NCBI GenBank assembly: GCA_013396755.1
Contig: VWZF01007079.1
Span: forward strand, 310,001 to 374,000
Direction of reading: 5' to 3'
DNA: 64,000 nt
DNA from: Sclerurus mexicanus
Lineage: Eukaryota > Chordata > Aves > Passeriformes > Furnariidae
The first letter of the stretch is position 1, and each line of letters starts with the position of its first letter. Shown piece after piece: positions 54,607 to 64,000 of this stretch. The notes under the pieces were generated by a model. The model ran no database searches, was not told the DNA's origin, and saw only the letters and a program-made list of their open reading frames with translations. A program made the position numbers and the translations under genes.

Positions 54607-55867
54607 TATTCGTGTTACAGTGTCTTTCCTTCCAATTTATTTTATAACATTTTCCTAGTTTGTTGTTTGAGTTTGCTGCTGGACTAGAGCCACAGGTCAG
54701 CAAGCTTTGGCTGGAAAGTGTTTTTTAAATAGCTTTAAATATGGAGATTTACCTCAGGATCGACTCTACACATGGCTAATTCCTCCATCCTGTCAGCTGT
54801 AAATAAGAACTGACATTAGGAGGGTTGCAATGTATATTAATGATAGTGTGAAAAGCATTGCTACAATGCTCTTTTTATGGGTTCATGCAAATGGTTGGTC
54901 GCTGCTGAGTGTGTGCTGCCACAGAGCACATCCTCAGGTGATTTGGGGGAGAATTACAAGATACGACATGCTGAGGGAAGCAGTGATCAGTGAGCAACAT
55001 CGCTGCCTCAGATCAGTACACGCTTTTGCTATTGTTGCCCTAGAAATTCCTCTGTAAAACTAAGAAGTGCGTAAATATTCGAGTAAATTAATTAGGAACT
55101 GTTTAATGTAGGAGCTAATAACTTACATAACTTTTAGTTATTTTTGGAACACTCTCAAGGATAAATTTTAAAAAAAAACCAACACCCTTTCTAATTTAAA
55201 AAGCAGTAGTACTGGGATTTCAGCTGAAAGGGAGATTGGTAATGTCACAAAAGAGTATTCTTCAAATAAATTATAAAAATATTATATAATATTTTGAATC
55301 ATAGGGGAAGATATGGTGATGTTATCCATTCTATTCTCCAAGTACTGGAAAGTAAGAGATCTTGCAACAGCTGAGTCTTTCATTATTGTGGGGTTTTTTG
55401 TATTTAGATGATCCATTCCTACTGGAAAACTATTCTAATTAGTTCTATAATTATAATCTGCCTTAATTATTGTTGTCTTAATTTGTCCTTTTGCTTTCCT
55501 TTGTTTTTTGCACCCCCACCAATTAGCTATTGTTATAACTAGAGAATAATTCCCTTAAATACTCATGAGAGTATTTAAACAATGTGAGAGTTCTGTGCTC
55601 ATGTACTTGCACTGGGGAGAGCCAGAATGGAGAGTGCAAGTACTCACAGCTGCCTCATCCTCAGGGAAGGTACAGCTGAGGAGTGAGAGTTCAGTGAAAT
55701 AAGAGATTTTGACAACAGAACACTGAAGAGTTAGGAACATGTTAAGGAAAAAATAGTTATTTTTTTTAGTGAGTGAATATATGAAACTCCTATGGAACTG
55801 TCTCTCCTAACATATAACTTTATTTTTACCCCAGTACACTGAGTTATATAATTTAACTTTTTCAGTT

Positions 55868-55896
55868 AAACAGTATTAAAGAGAAACAGTATTAAA
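55868..55896. repeat. 13-bp direct repeat with 16-bp period
   Basis: AAACAGTATTAAA occurs at 55868-55880 and again at 55884-55896, separated by GAG. Small intronic duplication. Confidence 0.8.
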
Positions 55897-57004
55897 ATAA
55901 GGCAGAATGGCAACCAAGGAAGGCTGATGATGAACAACAGTACAACTCCTACATAGGGGAACTACTACCAACAGATTACTTCAGGTTTGCTTAATTCCTT
56001 CTGTGCATGGGCTGCTTTGGTAAAGTAATATTCATGTGTTGTTGCTAATGGGAGACTTTGATTCAAATGCTTGAAGGTTAAATGGTTCTTTCATGAACAT
56101 CTGTTTAGCGGGAAGGAAGAAACTCCTAAGATAATTGTTGCTCTTCCTTCTTTCTCTATTGCTGCTCTAGTTGTCTGACTCAATCTGGCTTGTCTGCAGT
56201 TATTTCTGTTGTTACTGTAAGTGCCATTAATCCTTTATCTCTTTCGCTTCTACCACAGTTTGCAACATCTGCATTGCCTCTATATAATTACATCATTTAC
56301 CTTCGTCTTGCTCTTTCCTGCTTAGAAGTTGGAACAAACAAAACCTGGAAGGGAGTGTTTCAACACCAAAAGATTCATAACAAGGAGAGCTGGTTTTCAA
56401 TCAGAAACTTTTACTTTGTATTAAATATGCTATTGCCTCCTAGTTTAGGAAGGTGTCTGAAAGGAGAAATCTAACTAAGAGTCCCCAGTTCAAGTCAAGG
56501 CTGGCCGAGACCTTGTCAAAGTCTCCTCTTAGATATTCTTCAATGAGTACAATATTCTGTGTGGGCATAAATAAATGTATTGGTAGAAGCTTATTTTCCT
56601 CTTTATATTATACACAAACAAGTTGCACTTTTGAGTTCGTGAGTGGGATGCAGGCTCCTTTTGCTGAGTGAAAGATGCACAGTGCTACTGAGCTCCTCTG
56701 AATGCAGTTTTCAGAAGCTGTTTGGAGCAGTAGCCTCAGTGCACAAAACAGGCACCTGAAACTACAGGGCACTAAAAAACATTGCCTTAACCTTGCAGAT
56801 CCATCAGTCGCACTCATACGGAATAGAGCAATATGTATCTGCAAATAGACCAGAGGTGTTTGTGTTGGCATATTCACAGCAAAATAAAAAAGGTATTAAA
56901 AGGATTGTTTTGAATCTGGACTTAGAACTCTTGATGGAATGTCAAAGGTGACTCTTCATCCAGCATCCTTTGTTACTTTGGCATTGATGTGTGAGCAGTA
57001 GGTT

Positions 57005-57020
57005 ATGATGATGATGATGG
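57005..57020. repeat. Short ATG trinucleotide microsatellite
   Basis: Five consecutive ATG units. Too short to be unusual; noted because it could vary in length. Confidence 0.7.
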
Positions 57021-57828
57021 TGCTCTCCTACTCTTCTGTGTGCTTTCTTTAACAGAACAAATTCAACAGATGTACTCTTTATAAAAGGTGCTTCAAAATC
57101 AATGATTTTCTCTTCATGGGTAGTTCAATTCCCATCACTCTGTCTTCCAGCTGGCTAATTTTTTAAAACAAATACCTATCACTCTGAACTATAATGGGGA
57201 TACAGTGAGGGTTGTTTGATAGCACAGTGTTTTCATGTCAAAACACAAGCAAATTGTCAGGAATGTAGCATACATAATTACAGTTTTGATATTTATGAAG
57301 AATTTATGGTACTTGGGCTTTTTGCATGAAAGCCTATAATAATGATGGATATCAGTGTAAGGGTGGTACAGCTGAACCTGTTCAGAAACATGAAGACCGT
57401 GAATGTCTTTTTAATTCTTTTATTTTTTTATTTTTTTGTTTAACGAATTTTAAAATCTTCTTGAATTCTGCATGGGGCGAAAATTCCTTGAATGAATGAA
57501 CTGTCACTTTGCTTTTTGCCTTTTAAAATAAAATAATAAGCGTGCTTGTTACTCTCTAGGACTGTACATCGCCAAGTATGTTAAAACATTATTAAATTCA
57601 GAATAAAATTAAAATGTGTCACAGCTGTGGATTCTGTGCATTTAGAAGTGACTGATGTTGATGAAGGGAAACAAACAAACAGCCTCGGCTGAGTAGAATA
57701 TGTACCATGTGTTACCAACCTGACTAGACTTAGTCTGAGGAAGTAAAACATTTTGGTAACTATATGTGCAATTTTTATTGTTTGATGGGGTTTTTTCTTA
57801 GCCATTAAGAAGCAACCCCCACACACCT

Positions 57829-57858
57829 TATTAAGAAATTAAGAAGTTAAGAAGTAAA
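57829..57858. repeat. Imperfect TTAAGAAG-type tandem repeat
   Basis: Units TTAAGAAA, TTAAGAAG, TTAAGAAG follow each other, ending in TAAAAC. An additional ATTAAGAAG occurs about 20 bases earlier. Simple slippage-derived repeat. Confidence 0.7.
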
Positions 57859-57917
57859 ACTAGATATCATGTCCAGAGTAGGAACAGAGTGCAGAAAGGG
57901 AAGAAAAACAGAGTTTT

Positions 57918-57937
57918 GATTACTTATGATTACTTAT
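57918..57937. repeat. Exact 10-bp tandem duplication
   Basis: GATTACTTAT is present twice in a row (57918-57927 and 57928-57937). Confidence 0.85.
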
Positions 57938-58296
57938 GCTTATTGAGTGGAAACACCTCTTTAAAGTGGTTCTCTATTAGTAGCTGAAGCCAACAGCATT
58001 TGCATATCCATCAGGAATCTTGATACTGTTTGGTTTCTCCTTTGAGAGGGTATTTTGTTTCATGATTTAAAGGAAATTACAGTTCAGATAAGGATCATGA
58101 TTTCACTTGCAGTCTTTTATCATAATTTGTCTGTGAAATAGTTTAAATCTTTCTTCTAAGAAAAGATAATGGTTTCTTTTGTAGAGAGACCTTCCCTTTT
58201 CTGTTCTTTAAAGGACGGCTTACATCCTGGTTAGGGAGCTGGAATGTATAACGACTACAAAATAAATGCAGGAATGGGATGACTGGGATTTCTGCT

Positions 58297-58345
58297 TTTC
58301 ATAGGATTTTCATAGAATTAAGTTGGAAAAGGCCCTTAACTGTCT
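58297..58345 (-). mobile_element. Short CR1-like 3'-terminal remnant, minus strand
   Basis: TTTTCATAGAATTAAGTTGG followed by AAAAGGCCCTTAA matches the reversed terminus of CR1 (catagaat... ttggaaaagacccttaa), including two decayed copies of the short terminal repeat (CATAGGATTTTCATAGAAT). The similarity fades after about 50 bases, so only the extreme 3' end is supported. Confidence 0.65.
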
Positions 58346-61300
58346 TACAGGCAAATGGACCTTGAGTTCCTACAGGAGCAGCACACTGCAATGAGACAGA
58401 GATTTGGTCATTTAAATAGTGTGGATAAAAACCTTCAGCCGCTGCAAGAACTGAAGTAAAACCCACAGTCTGTTGTAACATAGTGCAAGCATCACCTGCA
58501 GTCGTGCATAAATATGCAACTGCTGTAGAGCAATACGTGATCACTTTTGTCACTGCACCATTTCTTCTGGAACACCTGGTGTCACCCACGGCCACAGGAA
58601 ACCCTCACGGGACCTGACACTGCGGTTTCCACGCTTTAGGAGGTCCTGCATGGTGTTCCATGCAGACAGAGAGCCCAGTGTAGGGGCTTTGAATGTTGCT
58701 GACCTTAGTGATATAAACGTGCAGGGAAAATGTTTCTAGTGTGGGACTGGAGGTCTCCCAGCTCTGAGCAGGTGAACTCCTGGTGGTTTTATTTCTTTTC
58801 GCACTCTCTTTCGTTGTTACAGGTGTCATAGGTAGCTCGTGTTGTGATGATGAAGCATGTGCATAAAGAAGGTTTCGGAAGCAAACAAGGGCGTTGGTTG
58901 CCATTAATGTCATCTTTAGTCCATAGACTTTTCAGCTAAGCCGAAGGGAGGGGGAGAGGTGGGAGGAGGATTTGGTCGTCTTCAGGCAGTTACGTAGAAA
59001 TGATTTCTCCTTATTTCTCATCTGCATATTACAATTTGCATTTCAATTTTAGTATTTTGGAGTGTAAAAGCATATTTAGGGAAATGGGCTAATTAGATCT
59101 CTGTAAACAGCCATATGTTGCAATTTTTATTAAATTTAAAGGGTGATTAGAAGGAAAAAAAATTACTTGCAAGAAAAAAGAGTATCTTCAATTGCAGTTG
59201 TTCCTAAGTTAGTTTTAAAAAATAAAGAAATGAGAAATTGCCCATGAGGTAATCCAATATTTCCTCTTAAGAGGCAATTAATATCCCATAAATACCTTTC
59301 TGGAGCCATATTTTGTTCTCCTTACTTATAACAGTAAGTGCAAATAATTTTTGGCAGCAATACTCCAGGACTATTGCAAGCAGTGCTGGGTGACTTCTTT
59401 AAGTGCTAGACTTTAGCGTGCAGCAACTTTGCTGTTTTCTTAGAAGTTCATTGTTATTTCCAAATCCAGCTGCAGAAGAAATAACTACTCATTAAAACAA
59501 TGAGACGCATTAAAGCGACCCATTTGCACTGTCATTCCTTATTTTGTGATACCCGTTTTGAGTGATATCACACAAAAAAGTTTAACATACAAGATTGTCA
59601 GGAGCTGATATGTCAAAATGTTTTCTATTTTAACAGAAATGCAAACGGGTTGCTAAAAAATCTATTAAAGGGGAGTTCGTTCCTTGCTTCACCTTAATAG
59701 CCTAGAGCCTAGGAAATTAATTTGTAAATGTGGGGAGCAGTGAATGTTGCTTTTACATCGTTGGAAGGTATTTTTTGTGATTAAAAACATGCATACATAT
59801 ATTCACGTTGTTAGTGAGTATCTGCAGGGCTGTGTTCACTGTGACTGTTCAAGACTTACCCTCCTGCACGTGGTTTTTGGAGTAATTTCAGAAATACAAA
59901 CCTGGTGTAGTCATACATCAGCTTGGCTGAATGAGGCTCAGTTGTCTGGGGGAGGCAAGTACTGCACCCTGGCCCAACCAGAGGGAGTGTTCTGAGGAGC
60001 AGGACACACATCTCCCCCCAAAAACATATTAATGTACTGTTAGAGGGTGTTGTGCTTTCCTGTGGCAGAAATGGTCCCTGGGACTGCAGCTGGTAAATCA
60101 GGGCTGTGCAGGACTCCAGCGTGGGCACGGGGAGTGTCTGTGGGCATGGGAAGGGACGCGGGTTTAGGGAATGGTGCCTCGAGGGTCAGGATAAAGAGAG
60201 CAGGTTGCATTTGCTGCAGCTTGAAATACCCATAGGAAGCACAGGCAGAACTGAGATTTTGATCACTTTTTATTTTGGTGCTGAAGTTTTCAAGCCAATA
60301 GAAAGTGAGCATTCCTATTCCTGATGCTGTAAGGTAGGGTACGTGCCTGCCAACGCAACTTGCAATTCTAAGTGAAAAAAAATCTCTATTTTTTTTATTG
60401 ATAATCAGCAGAATATTTTTCTATCTTCTTTCAGTTTATTGTGTTTTCAAGAGTAATGAATGAATGAGCTTTAGGGAATCATTTGGCTTGTGGTGAATGA
60501 TGCAGGAAATGAAAAATCTCTATCCAATTCACATAGCAAATGCACTCAGGTCAAAAGCATCTCATCTGTACTCAGCTCTTTGCTTTGTGCTAGTTTACAG
60601 AGATAAGTACAAGACATTTAACTCAGACGTTACCAGCAAATGTTGCAAAGCCTAAAGGTTTCTAAGCGGTGATTCACAAACTCCACACTGTCCTCATCAT
60701 TTCTGTTCACTTTGCAAAATATATGACTCCATCTTCCATTGCAAGGATAAATCCTTTAAGAAAAAATCTGGAACCTTATGAAAATGGATTAGATTTAGTA
60801 TCTAAGTCTATGTTTCCTCTTCTTCTGCTGTAAGTTTAATGAGAAATCCAAACTATGAATGATTAGCACACACACATGTATATATACACATGTATTTAAC
60901 TCTTCTGATCTAGCCAAAGGCTGAATTCCAGCTTTGATTGGTTGATACCAATGGTTTTCATTATAAGTTTTGTACTAGATTGAATTTTTTCATTTTCTTT
61001 CCTTTCAAAAGTTAAGAGCTGGGAGTTCCTGAAATGTTTATGAAATGAAACAATAGATGAGAAATGATCAATACAAAATTAAGTGAAATATTTGAGTTTG
61101 TCCTCAGCTCAATCTTAGCTTTGAGATTCCGGTGTTTTAGGAAAAGCTGAAGAGGTAGGAAGCTCACACAGACCAAAAAGGAACACGAAGAGAATAGGTA
61201 TATCTTGAACTGAGTTAGGTGCTCTTTTTGTCAGCCTGGTTAATGGAAGGTCACCACAGATGTGCAGAGGTAACTGCTGTGGGTCTTCATTTGTCTGTCT

Positions 61301-61772
61301 TGTGTTCAATTTAACGAGTACAATATCCCCGTGAACTTGCAATTTTGCATCAAATTAGACATGATTGCACTTTTAACTGTTTAGACAGTGTTACATTGCC
61401 TGGTGGATTACTGTCAAATGATTTCGTTATGGATTGCTGCCCCAGAGCCAATACGCACTGGAAACTATTCATTTCCGGCTGATAGATAACTGTGTATCTC
61501 ATGTGTGACTCTGGCAATTTTTAAAACTTCTTCACTTCCTGAATTGCATTTTCATGTTATTGCATATTTCAATTCCAAACAATAGGCAAGAAAAGTACTT
61601 AGTCAAACTAAAATGGCATTAGAAAATGCTACTTTGATTTAATTCTGTGTTGCTCAGGCAATAGAATACAAATGCAGGGGAGGTAGAATGGGCTGAATTT
61701 TATTCTGTGCATACACTAGACAAATGCAGTTAATCATATCTGCATGAAACTCAGCCAGTTGTAGTCAATAGG

Positions 61773-61792
61773 ATGGATTAACATGGATTAAC
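61773..61792. repeat. Exact 10-bp tandem duplication
   Basis: ATGGATTAAC is present twice in a row (61773-61782 and 61783-61792), followed by a partial third start (ATT). Confidence 0.85.
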
Positions 61793-62720
61793 ATTTGTAC
61801 ACTCATTATTTTGTCAGGACAGCTGGACTTAGATCACCAGTTCAATTTGTTATTCATTTTCAAAATATCCTTCAGTACTATTTTCACCATTTGCATCTTA
61901 TCTGGCTGGTATTTATTTATCTATAAATAATTCAACCAGGCGCATTCAACTTTAAGTGTCAAATCAATGTGTACTTGAAGTAAGATTTCTGTGGTTTTCA
62001 GGCATTTATAATGTAAACACTAAGCGTGTACATATTCACGCAAATGAATATCCTATGTGGAAGCACAGTCTATTTTAAAGAAGAAAGGATAAAACTGAGT
62101 AGAATATCTTAACTCAGAACTAGAAATTTTGCTTTTTATATACAGCATGACATGAATTTTACTTCTTAGAGCATTTCATTCCAAAGCACTGATGAAAGGA
62201 CATTCTGATTTTAGAGAGAGCATCTCCTTCCCTTGTTGTGTTGTATTTTATTCTGTGTCACACTGAATTTCTCAGCTTAACTTTGGACAGGGAGCCAAAA
62301 GCCCAAGATTCTTTTCTGGGACTGCCTCAACTTCAGAGCACTTAAAGCTTCATGAAATATTTGTTAAAATAACTTGTGATTTTTAGGACCTCTATTTTTG
62401 GGATATCACTTTAAAAGAAACTAATTTCCAGATTACAGTGTGAAGAGTTTTTGAAAGTACATGTTCCTTCTCTTCCCACTGCCCTTAAGAGTAGCATCAC
62501 CTCAGACTGTAAAACAAGCAAGAGCTGGAGAAAAGTGGAAGGATTGTTTCTGTCCTGCCTAAAGCACAATGAAGTGCTTTTCCCTTGTCCTTGCCCATTA
62601 AAAATAACCCTCCTACAGCCCACCTTGCAAGGCAGAGGTAGCTTTTGGGTTTTTTTGCTAATAAATCCCTTGAGGTGAATTTAAGTAAATTCATAATAGA
62701 TGATTGGTATTTACAGATGC

Positions 62721-62738
62721 ATATATATATATATATAT
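62721..62738. repeat. AT microsatellite
   Basis: Nine uninterrupted AT units in unique AT-rich intron sequence. Confidence 0.85.
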
Positions 62739-64000
62739 GGTTTATTTTAGAAGAATTTGGTTGCAAAGGAAAAACAGGTATGTATCTGTTTTGGTTGTTA
62801 TTATCTATAGTAATATGGCAATATAAAATCATTAAGATATCACCTGAGAAAGTGTGTAAGGGAGAAGAGAGAAAGGAAGAGAGAGAAAATAGGAGTTTGT
62901 GGTCACCATCCAGAGGTTCCTGATGCACTCGGTTGTTGTCACTGGTATCGTGGTCCATCAGGGAGCGGTGGGGGACAGAAACCCACAAAACATCAAGTCC
63001 GGTGCATTTATATACCCTCAGAAACCCTTCTGGTGCCTTCCCTGTGCGCGGAGGGCACAGGGGGGTTGCACAGTGCTGCTGTTTCACAGAGGCCAGAGGT
63101 GGTGGGGTTTGTATGGTCCTTTAGCCTTGGGCAGGGGATGTGCTTCAGAGCCACCCTGCTGAAAGGAGGCTCTCCTGGCTCAGTGGCCAGGGGGTGTGCA
63201 GGGGCTTCCTTGGGCAGCCTGGTCCACAGGGTGGGACATCACACCCCCAGGGGCTGTGGCTCCCTCCCCTCAGCCTTCACCTGTGCTCTCCTTGGCACCG
63301 TTTGCTACGGCAGCGATGCTCAAAGGCAATTAAAGCATCCAGTTCCTAACAGACCCTTGGGAGTGAAGGAATGTTATCAGTGCCAGTGCCACAGCCTTTG
63401 TCTCCCCGTGGCTGTGCCATTGTACCCATCACACGGTAATGAAGAACCTGCTCTCTTGTCCAAAGGCACATATAGAAGTTTCTTGGGATACGTTTTGTGT
63501 AGATTGCAAGAGGTACAGCTCAGTATATAAACTAATTAGATAGTTTATTAGTCTGCAGTTGAGTTTAAAATAGAGGAAGAAAGAGTATTGCAAGCATTAA
63601 GCTTTTAATGCAAAACATGGAACAGAAAGTAATGTATTTACAAAAGCAAATTGCAGTCTGAATTACAGAGCTGTGAGTCATTGCCCCATGATCAGCAATG
63701 ACCTGTCACTGCAAGTGAAGTTAGAAAGCACACCTGCCTGATACTTGGCTGAACGGAGGTTTTATCGTTGTGTTCAGCTGGGATCCAGAAAAAATGGAGT
63801 AAAATTCTTTCTCAATGTTGCTTAAAATTTCACTGTTATTCAATATATACTCCATTTAGAGTGTGGTTTTTAGGATTTTTCATTAACTGGCCTTCCCTAT
63901 CCATTTAAATATAGCATGTACATTTTACAGACATGAAATTAAAGATGCAAATTTAGAAAAAAATGATTTCATGTAATCAGTCTGTTCTGAAAGGAAAATG

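Larger units (their letters stand above)
40713..64000 (+). other. CNTNAP2: CNTNAP2 intron downstream of exon C (5' part)
   Basis: At least 23,288 bp follow the donor GT at 40713-40714 without a recognisable next exon. The expected one would continue from NTP with a tryptophan-rich DGSPYTWW-like segment, and no frame shows it. Contents are AT-rich unique sequence, two diverged CR1-like tails, homopolymer and AT microsatellites, several 10-28 bp tandem duplications, and GC-richer patches at 50440-50870 and 62930-63330. Large open frames at 50407-50926 (both strands) and 62497-63087 (minus) have no family resemblance. Confidence 0.8.

Noticed and set aside
60871..60898. Alternating CA/TA stretch resembling a palindrome
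   Set aside because: Simple dinucleotide-rich sequence; the apparent symmetry comes from the repeat itself.
62497..63087. 196-codon open frame on the minus strand, the longest in the window
   Set aside because: No recognisable domain or signal; it crosses the AT microsatellite at 62721-62738, which supplies an IYIYIYI-like run. No homologous exon structure is visible. Most likely chance.
1..64000. CRISPR arrays, tRNA or rRNA genes, bacterial-type operons
   Set aside because: No regularly spaced repeats, no cloverleaf or rRNA blocks noticed, and the gene structure is plainly that of a vertebrate intron-rich gene.

Overview
This window is vertebrate genomic DNA, almost certainly from a bird. 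It is AT-rich and intron-dominated, with no operon-like gene packing. At least two of its interspersed repeats are recognisable 3' ends of CR1 LINEs with the typical avian consensus wording (best copy 13400-13740, minus strand). The other repeats are short low-complexity tracts and a few worn ancient fragments. Low repeat density and introns of 10-20 kb also fit a bird.

The only gene I can support is an internal slice of a contactin-associated protein (Caspr) gene on the plus strand, best matched to CNTNAP2 (Caspr2). Three coding exons are visible: 9398-9504 (107 bp, EGF-like domain), 20191-20310 (120 bp, start of the fibrinogen-C-like domain) and 40512-40712 (201 bp, continuation of that domain). 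Their phases join exactly: codon-splitting serine T|CT at the first junction and glutamate G|AG at the second. Together they give one continuous reading frame of about 142 residues, roughly residues 550-700 of a protein of about 1,330. The start, the end, the upstream laminin-G exons and the downstream exons (rest of fibrinogen-like domain, laminin-G 3 and 4, second EGF, transmembrane segment, 4.1-binding and PDZ tail) all lie outside.

Layout: 1-9397 upstream intron (3' part); exon A; 9505-20190 intron of 10,686 bp holding two CR1 copies (13400-13740 minus, 17745-17946 plus); exon B; 20311-40511 intron of 20,201 bp holding two fragments of one ancient LINE-like family (about 21500 and 33836), an exact 28-bp tandem duplication and a 22-bp perfect palindrome; exon C; 40713-64000 intron of at least 23,288 bp holding two more CR1-like remnants (about 43773 and 58297) and several small tandem duplications.

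I found no RNA gene, promoter, CRISPR array, intact mobile element or second gene. Many open frames of 60-196 codons exist, but they look like chance frames: no recognisable protein family, and often overlapping frames on both strands in GC-richer patches. No previously undescribed system is evident. The points worth a second look concern exon architecture, uneven divergence between exons and some sequence-level structures in the introns.
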